64,000 nt of DNA from Treponema brennaborense. GTDB taxonomy: Bacteria; Spirochaetota; Spirochaetia; Treponematales; Treponemataceae. The stretch spans positions 310,001-374,000 of the forward strand of contig JAMPCJ010000001.1 of assembly GCA_023666275.1 (NCBI GenBank). Reading direction: 5' to 3'. A program made the position numbers and the translations under genes. The notes beneath the pieces were generated by a model. It was not told where the DNA came from. It was given only the letters and a program-made list of their open reading frames with translations, and searched no databases. Shown one piece after another: positions 9,233 to 18,611 of the stretch. Each line of letters begins with the position of its first letter. Position 1 is the first letter of the stretch.

Positions 9233-9518
9233 AAGATATAAAAATCCCTCAATAATATGAATATGCAGTTTCAAAACGGCAGACAGCATCCGCATTTTTT
9301 CGGTTCTGCGCAAATCAATACCGCCGAACTGCGGAAAAATGTGCCAGCCTTGCAGATAATCTGATACTGCTTTATAATACCACAGTTTTTGCAATGAACG
9401 ATAGTCCCGATTATCATTCATTTTCAAAATGTATTGCAGTCGGATACGTTTCTGTTGCGCAGCAAAAAGAGTAAAAATGTATCTTCCGCATAAATAATCT
9501 ATATTTTCAGGAGAATTC
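9233..9518. other. Divergent intergenic region nhaC-like / aroDE
   Basis: 286 bases between divergent genes. It must hold both promoters. A TATTAT on the minus strand near 9373-9378 is a possible -10, but no matching -35 was found. AGGAG for aroDE is at 9509-9513. No RNA element was recognised. Confidence 0.3.
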
Positions 9519-11021
9519 ATGTCAAAAGCAAAAATCTGCCTGTGCCTGACGGGCTCCACACTTGAAGAAGACCTTGCAATGCTGAATAAATACCGCAAAT
9601 GGATTGATATTGCCGAACTGCGCGTCGATTATCTGACAAAAGACGAACAGCTGCAAATCAGAAAATTTCCGGCGATGACCGACATTCCCTGCATTCTGAC
9701 AATCAGGCGGACCATAGACGGCGGACTTTTCAACGAAGGCGAAACATACCGCACCATACTGATGGCGCGCGGGCTTGCGTTTGCCGACCAAGATACATCG
9801 AAAAATTTCGCATACATTGATATGGAAGACGACTTCGATGTCCCCAGTCTGCAGGACAGCGCGGTTGCATTCGGGACGCGGGTTATCCGCAGTCATCATA
9901 ATATGAACGAACCGATAAAAAATATCGCGGAATACATGAAAAAAATGATGCGCACCGGATATGAAATTCCCAAAATAGCCTGCATGCCTCATACGCTTGC
10001 AGATGTTACGGATTTATTTCGGCAGGCAAAAGAACTTGAAAACACGGAACACATTCTGATAACAATGGGACCGTTGGGTCTTCCGTCGAGAATTCTCGCA
10101 AGCAAGCTCCATTCGTTTATAACGTACACATCGCCGGCAGAAACGCTTCCGGATCTCGCCAAGCTCGGACAAATCGACCCGATTTCGCTGAACGAAACCT
10201 ATCATTTCCGTGAAATAGACGAACAGACAAAAGTGTACGGCATCACCGGTTTTCCGCTCACATCGACGCAAAGCCCGCAACTGCACAATCACGGATACAA
10301 AAAACATTCATTAAACGCGGTGTACATTCCCATCCGTTCCGAAAAAATCGAAGACATTTTCGATTTTATGGATGAAGCCGAAATAAACGGGCTTTCCGTA
10401 ACGGTTCCGCACAAAGAACAAGTGATGCACCATCTGCATCAAATTTCCGAAGAAACCGGCGAAATCGGCGCATGCAACACAATCATAAAACGCGGCGGCG
10501 AATGGATCGGATACAACACCGATGCTGCCGGCTTGCGGCAGGCATTATGCGAATTTCTCGGAACAAAATCATTGGCACATAAGCGGGTTGCCATTATCGG
10601 AGCGGGAGGAGCCGCAAAAGCGGCAGCATACGTAGTCAAGCAGATGCGCGGGAATGCCTGCGTTTTCAACAGAACGGTTACCCGCGCACGCAGCATTGCG
10701 GACATGTACAACTTCAAATATGCTTCGCTCAGTGAAAATTCCATAGATTTGCTTGACTCGTATTCCGACTTGATTATTCAGACAACGTCATGCGGCATGA
10801 ACGCTTCCGAAACCGAATACAAAAGCAGCGACGATCCGCTCAGTTTTTATAATTTCAGCGGCAGAGAAGCGGTCTACGATCTTATTTACACTCCGGAAAA
10901 AACGCCGCTTCTGCGGCGGGCGGAAAAAGCCGGCTGCAAAATACAAAACGGAAAAACAATGCTTATGTATCAGGCATACAAACAATTTCTTTTATTTACG
11001 GGAATACAATATGTGCAGTAA
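9519..11021 (+). CDS. aroDE: Bifunctional 3-dehydroquinate dehydratase / shikimate dehydrogenase
   Basis: A fusion catalysing steps 3 and 4 of the shikimate pathway. Residues 1 to about 225 are a type I dehydroquinase (ELRVDYL, the catalytic histidine in VIRSHHNM, and a final MGPLGLPSR). From about residue 235 to 500 it is a shikimate dehydrogenase, with GFPLTSTQSPQLHNHGY for shikimate binding, VTVPHKE, NTDAAGL and the nucleotide-binding GAGGAAKAAAY. ATG 9519 has AGGAG six bases upstream. Its end overlaps rpiA by 11 bases, so the two are co-translated. Such AroD-AroE fusions occur in plants, Chlamydiae and several spirochaetes. Confidence 0.93.
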   Translation: MSKAKICLCLTGSTLEEDLAMLNKYRKWIDIAELRVDYLTKDEQLQIRKFPAMTDIPCILTIRRTIDGGLFNEGETYRTILMARGLAFADQDTSKNFAYIDMEDDFDVPSLQDSAVAFGTRVIRSHHNMNEPIKNIAEYMKKMMRTGYEIPKIACMPHTLADVTDLFRQAKELENTEHILITMGPLGLPSRILASKLHSFITYTSPAETLPDLAKLGQIDPISLNETYHFREIDEQTKVYGITGFPLTSTQSPQLHNHGYKKHSLNAVYIPIRSEKIEDIFDFMDEAEINGLSVTVPHKEQVMHHLHQISEETGEIGACNTIIKRGGEWIGYNTDAAGLRQALCEFLGTKSLAHKRVAIIGAGGAAKAAAYVVKQMRGNACVFNRTVTRARSIADMYNFKYASLSENSIDLLDSYSDLIIQTTSCGMNASETEYKSSDDPLSFYNFSGREAVYDLIYTPEKTPLLRRAEKAGCKIQNGKTMLMYQAYKQFLLFTGIQYVQ

Positions 11022-11790
11022 AACACAGCGCCAAAACACCGCACCGCTTACTCAGCAGGAACAAAAAAAACTTGTCGGGGAAGCAGCGATAGACAGGCTT
11101 ATAGAACGCGGAATGATTTTTTCGGGAATGAATATAGGTCTCGGCACGGGTTCAACCGCGGCAACGGCAGTTCGGCATCTGGCGGAAAAAATCGCAGACG
11201 GCACGCTCGCAGACATACACGCTGTTTCCACCAGCTTTCAGACATCAATTGCCTGCGAAACATACGGAATACCGTTATTCACGCTGAACAGCAGTCAAAT
11301 TGCAGGAAGTCTTGACCTTGCAATTGACGGCGCGGATGAAATCACTCCGAATGCGGCAGCCATAAAAGGCGGTGGCGCGGCGCATCTGATGGAAAAAATC
11401 ATTGAATACAATGCAAAAAATCTTGTTTTTATAGCAGACGAATCGAAGCAAGTGCCGCATTTGGGCACGAAATTTCCGGTTCCGATAGAAGTGATACCGG
11501 CAGCCCGCGTTCCCGTCATGCGCGAATTGGAAAAACTCGGCGCAGCATGTACGATTCGGGAAGGAATAAAAAAAGCCGGTCCGGTTATCACCGACAGCGG
11601 CAACATTATCATTGACTGCCTGTGGCAGCAAAAACAGCTTCAAGACGGAACGAAAACATCATGCGCCGATCCGTTTTTTTTGGAAGATGCCATAAATTCC
11701 ATAACCGGCGTCGTTGAAAACGGCTTTTTTACCAAAAAACATCCTATCGTATTTATTGCACATGCCGACGGCACCGTAACGGAATACTGA
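11011..11790 (+). CDS. rpiA: Ribose-5-phosphate isomerase A
   Basis: Interconverts ribose 5-phosphate and ribulose 5-phosphate in the pentose phosphate pathway. The 259-residue protein carries the family motifs GLGTGSTA (phosphate loop), DLAIDGADEI and KGGGAAHLMEKI (catalytic acidic and lysine residues). The N-terminus is about 15 residues longer than usual. The start codon lies inside the end of aroDE in another frame, indicating coupling. An imperfect GCCGAAAA/TTTTCGGC hairpin lies at 11800-11826, but no T-run follows it. Confidence 0.93.
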   Translation: MCSKTQRQNTAPLTQQEQKKLVGEAAIDRLIERGMIFSGMNIGLGTGSTAATAVRHLAEKIADGTLADIHAVSTSFQTSIACETYGIPLFTLNSSQIAGSLDLAIDGADEITPNAAAIKGGGAAHLMEKIIEYNAKNLVFIADESKQVPHLGTKFPVPIEVIPAARVPVMRELEKLGAACTIREGIKKAGPVITDSGNIIIDCLWQQKQLQDGTKTSCADPFFLEDAINSITGVVENGFFTKKHPIVFIAHADGTVTEY

Positions 11791-11832
11791 ACCGAGCCCG
11801 CCGAAAACATTTCAGGCTTTTTCGGCAAAGTA

Positions 11833-11861
11833 TTTTCAAAAATCAGCCGCTATGATATACT
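11833..11861 (+). promoter_or_regulatory. Promoter with extended -10 before the 378-aa hypothetical gene
   Basis: TTTTCA (11833-11838), a 17-base spacer and TGATATACT with hexamer TATACT at 11856-11861. The GTG start at 11872 is 10 bases after the -10 and has no Shine-Dalgarno, so the leader is very short or absent. Confidence 0.5.
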
Positions 11862-11871
11862 TTGCTCTGTT

Positions 11872-13008
11872 GTGAATTCAGCCGGACAAGAACACGCAGG
11901 CAAGACAGAATCTCCGCTAAACGACAATCGGAACAAAAGCCGTTCTTTTGTATTCACGCCTGTCGACATAGAAGAATTTTATGATACAAAAGCAGAAAAT
12001 GACGCAAAATTTTCCACGGATATCATTGTTCTTACGGCAGAAGAATCGCGGCTCGTAAAAGAATCGCTTGATACTCTCAAAGAAATATCGCCGGAAACGT
12101 ATGAAGTCCTTTCAAACAGAATATCCGATATTCAAAGACTGGCGGCAAGCATCGCGCAGTTTCCGTCGCTTTTGCAGCGGCAGACGCTTTCCAAAGAAAT
12201 TCAAACGCAGCATACGCTTGTCGAATCGCTGCTCTATCAGCGGGACGGAGACAACATGCTGCATCTGCCGGCAAAAGCCGTACTGGGAAAAGGTTTTCTC
12301 GTTGCCAAATTTCAGACATTTTCTTCGATAGTCAGAATTGCGCGGCAGTCGGGCTTTTCGGAAAAACTCACTTCGAATTTGCAGACAGCTGTGCATACGC
12401 TGATGTTTACGATAATGGCAGAAGATGTGTACATGAATTTGCTCCAAGATCATTCCATTCCGGTAGACATCAGGCGGCAAATCGCCTACTCCCTCGTTAT
12501 ATTGTGGGAACATCGCAGCGATCAAAACATCGCCGATATGGCGCCGGTTCTCGCCGCCGTATGGGAAGCCCGCCGAAAGCTCGCGCCGGCATTCGGCACG
12601 ATGGTCGGCACAAGCGAACTGCTGCTGCTTTCCATAGAAATGGACGATCAGTGGCGCAAATTCATATCGGAAAAAATGGGAATTACCGAAGTAGTAACGG
12701 CAATGGAAGAATTTCTTTTCGGGCTTTCCCATGAGCAAATACAAAAACTGAAAAATATGTTGAAAGAACGCGGCATTTCCGCCATCAGCAGAGATGAAGC
12801 GGCACAATTTCTGGGCGCCGATTTTCTGCATTCCCACGGCGATGATCCGAGAAATTTTTTCCTATTGTATTCCATACGCCGCCAAAATGCGAATGCACGC
12901 AAAAGAATGAATATTCAAGGACCGCATGCAACACTCGAAGATCACTATATGAGATTCATTCTGGAACAAAATAAGGAAAAACAGTACAATGACGTCTATG
13001 CAAGATAA
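11872..13008 (+). CDS. Conserved hypothetical protein (378 aa), mainly helical
   Basis: Not recognised as a named family. It is soluble, with no signal peptide or membrane segment. The sequence is rich in charged, heptad-like helices between about residues 55 and 240 (for example SRLVKESLDTLKEI and LQRQTLSKEIQ). The C-terminus contains a PHATLEDHYMRFILEQNKEK segment. It starts with GTG, preceded by an extended -10 and no ribosome-binding site. Its end overlaps the XRE-cupin regulator by 20 bases, so the two are co-expressed. The style suggests a spirochaete-specific cytoplasmic protein; no function can be assigned. Confidence 0.65.
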   Translation: MNSAGQEHAGKTESPLNDNRNKSRSFVFTPVDIEEFYDTKAENDAKFSTDIIVLTAEESRLVKESLDTLKEISPETYEVLSNRISDIQRLAASIAQFPSLLQRQTLSKEIQTQHTLVESLLYQRDGDNMLHLPAKAVLGKGFLVAKFQTFSSIVRIARQSGFSEKLTSNLQTAVHTLMFTIMAEDVYMNLLQDHSIPVDIRRQIAYSLVILWEHRSDQNIADMAPVLAAVWEARRKLAPAFGTMVGTSELLLLSIEMDDQWRKFISEKMGITEVVTAMEEFLFGLSHEQIQKLKNMLKERGISAISRDEAAQFLGADFLHSHGDDPRNFFLLYSIRRQNANARKRMNIQGPHATLEDHYMRFILEQNKEKQYNDVYAR

Positions 13009-13576
13009 AAAGCGCCCGTACCGTTTCGGCGAAAAGCTTCGGACGGTACGGGAACGCAAAGGACTCACGCTGAAAATCGTCGCAAAAGAAGCCGGCGTCA
13101 GCGAAAGCCTTGTGTCGCAAATAGAACGCAACAGAGTTTCCCCCGCAATCGATACGCTTTTGACACTTGCGGATGTTTTGGACGTGAATCTCGAATTTTT
13201 ATTCGAGGAATACCGAAAAAACAGGCCTGTCAACATAGTCCGTGCCGATGAACGGCGCACTATCGACGAAGGCGAAGTTATATACGAAGAAATATCGAAA
13301 CCGTTCGACAACAATGATACGCATGCTATGGAATCATATCTTGTGGAAATTCCCGTAAACGGCAAAACGCACCGAGGTTCCTACGGACATCAGGGGCGGG
13401 AAATGGGCTTTATAATTCAAGGAAACGCGAAACTTCAGTATGAATCGAAATTTTACGATCTTGCGGAAGGCGACAGCATCACGTTTTCCGCAAACGCACC
13501 TCATATATTGTCTAATTGCGGAAGCTGCCCGCTGAAAGCGCTGTGGGTCGTAACGCCGCCGCAGCGTTTTATATAG
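12989..13576 (+). CDS. XRE-family regulator with C-terminal cupin domain
   Basis: The 195-residue DNA-binding protein has a helix-turn-helix at about residues 14-70 (LRTVRERKGLTLKIVAKEAG then VSESLVSQIERNRVSPAIDT). The cupin_2 sensor domain at about residues 120-190 contains GSYGHQGREMGFIIQGNAKL and GDSITFSANAPHIL. Proteins of this layout (PuuR/SutR type) repress genes for polyamine, amino-acid or sulfur metabolism and sense a small ligand through the cupin. ATG 12989 lies inside the preceding gene; a second in-frame ATG at 13001 is also possible. The target is unknown; autoregulation together with the upstream gene is plausible. Confidence 0.85.
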   Translation: MTSMQDKKRPYRFGEKLRTVRERKGLTLKIVAKEAGVSESLVSQIERNRVSPAIDTLLTLADVLDVNLEFLFEEYRKNRPVNIVRADERRTIDEGEVIYEEISKPFDNNDTHAMESYLVEIPVNGKTHRGSYGHQGREMGFIIQGNAKLQYESKFYDLAEGDSITFSANAPHILSNCGSCPLKALWVVTPPQRFI

Positions 13577-13618
13577 CGGAATTTTTCCGTAATGCCGGAG
13601 ATTCGCGCAAAAAGCATC

Positions 13619-13647
13619 TTGACAAATCCTATTTTTTGCGGGACAAT
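13619..13647 (+). promoter_or_regulatory. rpsU promoter
   Basis: TTGACA (13619-13624), a 17-base spacer and GACAAT (13642-13647), about 60 bases before the rpsU ATG. The rpsU Shine-Dalgarno GGGAGGTGA (13694-13702) is close to a perfect anti-16S match, unlike most genes in the window. Confidence 0.55.
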
Positions 13648-13708
13648 TGTTTTTCTGTATATTTATATGCATGATTTTTACGGGCAGCCGAAGGGAGGTG
13701 ATTAAAAT

Positions 13709-13921
13709 ATGGCACGAATTATTGTCGATGATTCCGAAAATTTGGAAAAAGCTATCAAGCGTTTTAAACGCATGGTTGAAAAAGAAGGAATTATCCGCGA
13801 ATGGAAAAAACGCGAATACTATGAAAAACCTTCCACTATTCAAAACCGAAAAAACAAAGCGCTTCAGCGGAAACTGCTGAAAAAAGCGCATAAAACGCAC
13901 GACACAAAATCTGCGTATTAG
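13709..13921 (+). CDS. rpsU: 30S ribosomal protein S21
   Basis: A small basic ribosomal protein of 70 residues ([20 protein letters not shown], then lysine/arginine-rich to the C-terminus), matching bS21 throughout. It acts in translation initiation on the 30S subunit. The gene stands alone with its own promoter, a very strong Shine-Dalgarno and a terminator immediately downstream, so it is a single-gene transcript. Confidence 0.95.
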   Translation: MARIIVDDSENLEKAIKRFKRMVEKEGIIREWKKREYYEKPSTIQNRKNKALQRKLLKKAHKTHDTKSAY

Positions 13922-13925
13922 TGTC

Positions 13926-13976
13926 AAAAAGCTGCCTAAAAAAGCTTTACGGCTTTATTGAAAGGCGGCTTTTTTT
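13926..13976 (+). terminator. Rho-independent terminator of rpsU
   Basis: AAAAAGCTGCCT (13926-13937) pairs with AGGCGGCTTTTT (13963-13974) with one G-T pair, and T residues continue to 13976. A smaller AAAGC/GCTTT hairpin lies inside the loop. Confidence 0.8.
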
Positions 13977-14045
13977 ATCTGCATTTGTTTTCCCCGAAGT
14001 CCGAAGCAAATAATTTCGTATCCGGCTTTTTTGCAAAAGCCAGTA

Positions 14046-14074
14046 TTGACAAATCATTCGCAATAATCTAATAA
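14046..14074 (+). promoter_or_regulatory. Promoter of the PilZ gene, predicted leaderless
   Basis: A consensus TTGACA (14046-14051) and TAATAA (14069-14074) with an exact 17-base spacer. The ATG at 14083 is 8 bases after the -10 and no Shine-Dalgarno exists. Confidence 0.65.
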
Positions 14075-14082
14075 TTATTTTC

Positions 14083-14961
14083 ATGGGCGTAGCCACAAGA
14101 CAGCAGCTGGAGCGGTACTATGATATGTACCGCGATACGGAAATTACATTTTCAAAAGAAATCATCAAAACGTTGTGCTTGGATCCCCGGCAAATATATT
14201 TGAAATGCCACGGAGGACAATGGCCGTGCATTATCAATTCTTCGTCGCTTATCGCTTCGCGGATTATTATCGGCACAAAAGGCGGCGCTTACGCGGCACT
14301 CTCAAAAGACAATCCGACAGTCAATTTGCGTTTTTGTTTTGTGCAGCAGGGAAATCAGCCGCTGAGTTTTTTGGTTTCGGCGAAAGTTACCGAAATAAAG
14401 CAATATATGACATCCGCAGATCTGGCAATAGTAACGCTGACGTTCACGCAGCGCCCGCCGGATGACTTGATAGAAACACTCGGACAATTGCTCGAAGCAA
14501 ATGTCAACGCAATCCGCCGGAAAGAAGAGCGCATTATCATCAACGCCGATTCAAAACAAAGATTAAATCTTATAAAAGAAAAAACAATCGTAACGATTCA
14601 GAATGTGCCGCGCAACTGCATTTTGCATGATGTATCTTTTTCCGGCGCAAAAGTCATACTCGTCGGAATTGCGCATTTTCTGCAAACCAAAGAAGCACTG
14701 ATTCAGTTTGAATTCGACGAACCGCATGAAATTATCAGCATAAAAGGACAGATTGTTTCCGCGACTGAAGTTGAAGGCAGAAAAGAACTTTCGTCGGTTT
14801 CGATAAAATACGACGATAAATCGGTGCCGATGGCATACAAAATCCGCATCAATGCATATATTACCGCTTCCCGGAAGAAAATTTTAACTTCATATACTAG
14901 CCAGCCGTCGGGAAGCGCCCAGCATTCTTCGCCTAAATCCGCGGCTTCCGAAACCGCGTAA
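14083..14961 (+). CDS. PilZ-domain protein (probable c-di-GMP receptor)
   Basis: The 292-residue cytoplasmic protein has a PilZ domain at roughly residues 145-260. The c-di-GMP-binding elements are visible as RRKEER (the arginine box) and, further on, [10 protein letters not shown], which has the D-x-S-x-x-G pattern. The N-terminal 140 residues form a separate domain without a recognised family, as in YcgR-like proteins where a flagellar brake domain precedes PilZ. In spirochaetes such proteins link c-di-GMP to motility or virulence. A consensus promoter ends 8 bases before ATG. It is followed after 19 bases by the TPR gene, probably in the same transcript. Confidence 0.75.
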   Translation: MGVATRQQLERYYDMYRDTEITFSKEIIKTLCLDPRQIYLKCHGGQWPCIINSSSLIASRIIIGTKGGAYAALSKDNPTVNLRFCFVQQGNQPLSFLVSAKVTEIKQYMTSADLAIVTLTFTQRPPDDLIETLGQLLEANVNAIRRKEERIIINADSKQRLNLIKEKTIVTIQNVPRNCILHDVSFSGAKVILVGIAHFLQTKEALIQFEFDEPHEIISIKGQIVSATEVEGRKELSSVSIKYDDKSVPMAYKIRINAYITASRKKILTSYTSQPSGSAQHSSPKSAASETA

Positions 14962-14980
14962 ATTTGAGGGGACTGCATAT

Positions 14981-16126
14981 ATGTCCGGTGTTGATCACCT
15001 TTCTTCGGTATTATTTATTTCGCTGCCGGAAAGTTTTTCGCTTGCCGTGCAGGATAAAAATTTCACATTCGATCCCGCAATTCCGCTGCCGGTACAGTGC
15101 TCCGCGGAACAAAATGCACTTTCTTTTGACATTTCATCGCTCACGCAGGAAATGATTTTGTCCGGAATTCTCGCAATATGCGCTTATGATGTTTCGAACG
15201 AACACATTTCATACTACCGAAAGCTGCTGACGGCAGTGCGCCCCGGAATTCAGCAGGAATTAACGGAAGCTGCCATTTTAAAAGCCCGGAATAAAGATTT
15301 TGACATTGCGGAAGAAATTTTCGCGGCACTGCGCGGTTTGGATCCGGATAATTCCGCCACGCTGCTGAATTCCGCGCTCTTGTTTGACGAGCGGGCAGAT
15401 TCATACAGAAAATCGGGACTGCATGAAGACGCGGACGCTTACGACGCAAGCGCGCATCAATATTATAAACAGGTTTTGGCAGCCGATCCGCCGATTCCCG
15501 ATGCGTTTTTCAACGCCGGTTTTTTTTATTTGAAGCAGCGCAATTTTCTGCGCGGCAAAGAATATTTCGAAACATATCTTTCGCTGACAGACGGCGGAAA
15601 CGAAGAAGATGCGGACGAAAATTTACGCTATAAAAAAGAACGCGCCGCGGAAATAATACAGGATATCGAAAACAGAAATCTCGATGATGAACTTTTCAAA
15701 TCCGCATTTGACTGCATATCCATGGAAAAAGAAGCGGAAGGAATCGAAAAAATAAGGCAGTTCATCAAAAAAAATCCGGGAGTTTGGAACGCCTGGTTTA
15801 TGCTCGGCTGGGGATTACGAAAACTTGAACGCTGGAGCGATGCAAAAGAAGCTTTTTTGCAGGCAATTTCCTGCGGCGGGCACACGGCAGACACCTGCAA
15901 TGAGCTTGCTATATGTCTTATGGAACTCGGAGAATATGACGAAGCAAAAAAATACTTGTACGAAGCTCTTGCTATGGAACCGGATAATACAAAAATCATG
16001 TCGAATCTCGGTTTTCTTGCGCTGAAACAAGATGACGACGCCGAAGCGCGGAAATTCTTTAACACCGTACTTGAATACAATCCTAAAGACAAAATAGCCG
16101 CGGCGGCGCTGGAAAACATGCGCTGA
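14981..16126 (+). CDS. TPR-repeat protein
   Basis: The 381-residue soluble protein has tetratricopeptide repeats over roughly residues 105-220 and 255-380. Clear TPR units appear near the end (WFMLGWGLRKLERWSDAKEA, CNELAICLMELGEYDEAKKY, IMSNLGFLALKQDDDAEARK). The first 100 residues are a separate, non-TPR region. TPR proteins are assembly scaffolds; no enzymatic residues are evident. GAGGGG at 14966-14971 lies about 11 bases before ATG 14981. The close spacing to the PilZ gene suggests a shared transcript and perhaps a shared role in motility or signalling, which is inference only. Confidence 0.75.
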   Translation: MSGVDHLSSVLFISLPESFSLAVQDKNFTFDPAIPLPVQCSAEQNALSFDISSLTQEMILSGILAICAYDVSNEHISYYRKLLTAVRPGIQQELTEAAILKARNKDFDIAEEIFAALRGLDPDNSATLLNSALLFDERADSYRKSGLHEDADAYDASAHQYYKQVLAADPPIPDAFFNAGFFYLKQRNFLRGKEYFETYLSLTDGGNEEDADENLRYKKERAAEIIQDIENRNLDDELFKSAFDCISMEKEAEGIEKIRQFIKKNPGVWNAWFMLGWGLRKLERWSDAKEAFLQAISCGGHTADTCNELAICLMELGEYDEAKKYLYEALAMEPDNTKIMSNLGFLALKQDDDAEARKFFNTVLEYNPKDKIAAAALENMR

Positions 16127-16192
16127 ACAAGCACATGCGCCTTTGATTTAACGCAAATCCGTACAAAAGCGGCGCGAAAAATTTCCCGATTC

Positions 16193-16669
16193 CTAAAACG
16201 AAGCCGGCAAAATAAGCCTGTCGCCGACCGCAATGCCGGCTTCGGCAAACCAGCCCTGCGGCACTTCCAGCGCGTAACGCACGGACACGGTGCTTGTGAC
16301 CGATGCAAGACTGTGCGGCGTCATATCGTAAATATTTCTGATTATTCCGCGGGAATCGATATACGCAATCGAAAGCGGAACAAGAGTATTTTTCATCCAA
16401 AAATCCGCGATAATATCATAATCGAAGACAAATAACATTCCCGTTCCTGCCGGAATTTTTTTTCGTCCCATAAAACCGCGCATTCGCTGCGCTTCTGTCA
16501 AGGCAAGCTCCGTGCAAACTTCGGAAATCTGCCCTGCCTGCGTTTCTATTGTCAAAGTGATTTTTTTTAAGCTGTTCCGACTGCCGCAGCCGTACAGCGC
16601 AGCACAAACGGCAAACAGCAGCACGTAATTTATGCATTTCGAAACACCGCATATCGCGCATTTTTTCAT
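16193..16669 (-). CDS. DUF192-family lipoprotein
   Basis: The 158-residue product begins with a lipoprotein signal peptide ending in LYGC, so it should be lipidated and periplasmic or surface-bound. The mature part is a DUF192 domain, with TEAQRMRGFMGRKKIPAGTG, a MLFVFDYD segment, FWMKNTLVPLSIAYID and a final VGDRLILP. The function of DUF192 is unknown. The start at 16669 (MKKCAICG) has GAGGT seven bases upstream. It is convergent with the TPR gene and precedes a minus-strand pair, with an 81-base gap to the next gene. Confidence 0.8.
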   Translation of the reverse strand: MKKCAICGVSKCINYVLLFAVCAALYGCGSRNSLKKITLTIETQAGQISEVCTELALTEAQRMRGFMGRKKIPAGTGMLFVFDYDIIADFWMKNTLVPLSIAYIDSRGIIRNIYDMTPHSLASVTSTVSVRYALEVPQGWFAEAGIAVGDRLILPASF

Positions 16670-16750
16670 TTTATACACCTCAGAAGTGCGCAAAACAAAA
16701 TATCATTTTTTTGTTCCGCGCGGCATTTTTCGACGGCAGCCGCAATCCGA

Positions 16751-17356
16751 TTATAATGAATCGAGAAAATCTTTTTCTTCCATGCGATTGAAATCACGGC
16801 GCTCCTGCTCATTCTGCTTCAACGATTCAAACACCGGAACCGATATATACTTCAGCGTAAGCGGCCGCTCAAGCACAAGAGAAACCGCATCATTTTTCCA
16901 AACCGATTTTTCAGGAGAAAGCGAATTCGGTTCGCCGTACTTCTCAGTCAATTCGGAAAAAACAGCATAATGATCGGTGCGGTGCCGATTCAGCTGAAAA
17001 ATCATGATATATAATTCGTCATCGGCGGAAAACTGAAACCAGCATCGTTTTAATATATTTTTTCCGGCTGTTTCGATAACGGCACATCCGCTGTCGGGAA
17101 GCATGGAAACATCGCGTTCTTCGCGGTATCCGAACTCCGCATCGGAAAGCAGAAGACCTTTCACTTTGTTCAGCGGCATTCCAAGCTGTATTCCGCGGAA
17201 AGTGTCCGGCAAGCCGTGTTCTGTCCGCTCAGCGGCATCCGCATCAGCCGCGGCAGATGTCTGCGGGAACAGCAGCGGAATTGCCGCCGCTAAAAACACA
17301 CAGCCGAGAAAAAAACATCGCAGAGAGCGCCGAAGGCGGGACAGCGTTTTTTTCAT
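16751..17356 (-). CDS. Exported hypothetical protein (201 aa)
   Basis: An arginine-rich N-terminus and a hydrophobic core (CFFLGCVFLAAAIPLLF) form a Sec signal peptide, with cleavage likely after SAAA. The mature domain (about 160 residues) contains FRGIQLGMPLNKVKGLL, a pattern seen in small periplasmic proteins of spirochaetes; no named family is certain. Its start overlaps the end of the cyclic-nucleotide-binding gene by four bases (ATGA type), so it is translated in the same operon. Function unknown. Confidence 0.65.
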   Translation of the reverse strand: MKKTLSRLRRSLRCFFLGCVFLAAAIPLLFPQTSAAADADAAERTEHGLPDTFRGIQLGMPLNKVKGLLLSDAEFGYREERDVSMLPDSGCAVIETAGKNILKRCWFQFSADDELYIMIFQLNRHRTDHYAVFSELTEKYGEPNSLSPEKSVWKNDAVSLVLERPLTLKYISVPVFESLKQNEQERRDFNRMEEKDFLDSL

Positions 17357-18528
17357 TTTTTGCGATAAAGACCGGCTGATTTTGTCAATTCATAACAATC
17401 CGGAACGAAAATCTTATCGTCCGTAATTTTTATGCGGGAATCCCCGATGAATTTGGCAATACAGGCGCTTTGTTCTTCCTTGGGAATTCCGCACATGTTT
17501 GCAAGATCCGCCGGCGTCAGATCGAATTGATACGGCATACCGGGCTGGATATTCACTTTTGATTTTTCCAGCTGAAGTTCAAGCATGTCAAACAGTTTAA
17601 ACAGCGGATCGGACAGGCGCGTATTTTCAAGCTGGCGGCTCATTGCCCATAAACGCTCGGCAAGCGTAGTTGTAAGTCTTGCTATCAGCTGCGGCTGCGT
17701 GGAAACCATTTGGTCGAAATTCCGCCGGTTTACCACCAAAAGCTGGCAGTCTTCATGTGCAATCGCACTTGCGGAACGCGGCTTGTTTTCCAGCAATGCC
17801 ATTTCGCCGAAAAAATCGCCTTTTTTCAGCACGGCAAGAATCACTTCGTTCCCGTCGACCACTTTCGAGATTTTTACCTGCCCTTCCTGAATAATGAACA
17901 AATCCTGCCCGCTTTGGCATTCCGAAAAAATCATCGTGTCTTTCGGATATGTTCTGATTTGATCGGGAGAATCTTCAAAATACACCGCATGAGAATGCGG
18001 ACGAAGCGCAAGAAAGCGGACTTTTGCCTGCTCGATATACATTCCGTGCGGGCAGGCTTTCATGTATTGATAGTATCCGTACACCGCGAGACTTATTTTT
18101 CCGTTTTTTTCGTAGTATGAAGCAATGGCAAATAATTGTTCCGGCGAAGAAACGATGCTGTTCTTCAGCGTCAATTTTGTGAGCGTTTCGTTAAAATTCC
18201 GCATTTTGTTCGCAAAAGTTTTGATAACTTTCAGCGCAACGGGAATATTCTTTTTTATCAGTTCGGGATACTGCTCCCGTGCCACGGAAATGACAACAAC
18301 ATCAGTCAGCGCGACAACTGTTTCCAGCTGATTATGCCCGGACATACACGGAATAACGCCGAGAAAATCTCCCGGACCGAGCACACCCGACTGACCTTCT
18401 CCGACGGAAAATTCACGGAAACAGCGGACATGTCCTTTCTGAAGAATAAAAAACCGGCTGTTATCTGAATTGCCTTCAACGAGCAGGCAAGCATCTTTTT
18501 TAAAATTCGCAAACGATAATTGTAACAC
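17353..18528 (-). CDS. Protein with two cyclic-nucleotide-binding domains and CRP-like C-terminus
   Basis: The 391-residue cytoplasmic protein has a first, degenerate CNBD at about residues 5-100. A second CNBD at about 200-310 carries the phosphate-binding cassette FFGEMALLENKPRSASA. A C-terminal winged-helix-like segment contains LTPADLANMCGIPKEE. It resembles Crp/Fnr regulators with a duplicated sensor. The start is GTG at 18528 with GAGAGG five bases upstream, behind a TTGACA-16-TATACT promoter. The adenylate cyclase fusion at 55.1-58.1 kb could be a cAMP source, but this link is inferred only from co-occurrence. Confidence 0.8.
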   Translation of the reverse strand: MLQLSFANFKKDACLLVEGNSDNSRFFILQKGHVRCFREFSVGEGQSGVLGPGDFLGVIPCMSGHNQLETVVALTDVVVISVAREQYPELIKKNIPVALKVIKTFANKMRNFNETLTKLTLKNSIVSSPEQLFAIASYYEKNGKISLAVYGYYQYMKACPHGMYIEQAKVRFLALRPHSHAVYFEDSPDQIRTYPKDTMIFSECQSGQDLFIIQEGQVKISKVVDGNEVILAVLKKGDFFGEMALLENKPRSASAIAHEDCQLLVVNRRNFDQMVSTQPQLIARLTTTLAERLWAMSRQLENTRLSDPLFKLFDMLELQLEKSKVNIQPGMPYQFDLTPADLANMCGIPKEEQSACIAKFIGDSRIKITDDKIFVPDCYELTKSAGLYRKK

Positions 18529-18558
18529 AATTTCCTCTCAATGCATTCTTATTTTAAA

Positions 18559-18586
18559 AGTATATGAACATAAAAATGCTTGTCAA
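18559..18586 (-). promoter_or_regulatory. Promoter of the CNBD-protein operon
   Basis: On the minus strand, TTGACA (18586-18581) and TATACT (18564-18559) are spaced by 16 bases. A normal leader follows, with GAGAGG before the GTG start. Confidence 0.65.
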
Positions 18587-18611
18587 GCACGGCAAATTAT
18601 TGCTTTTCGGT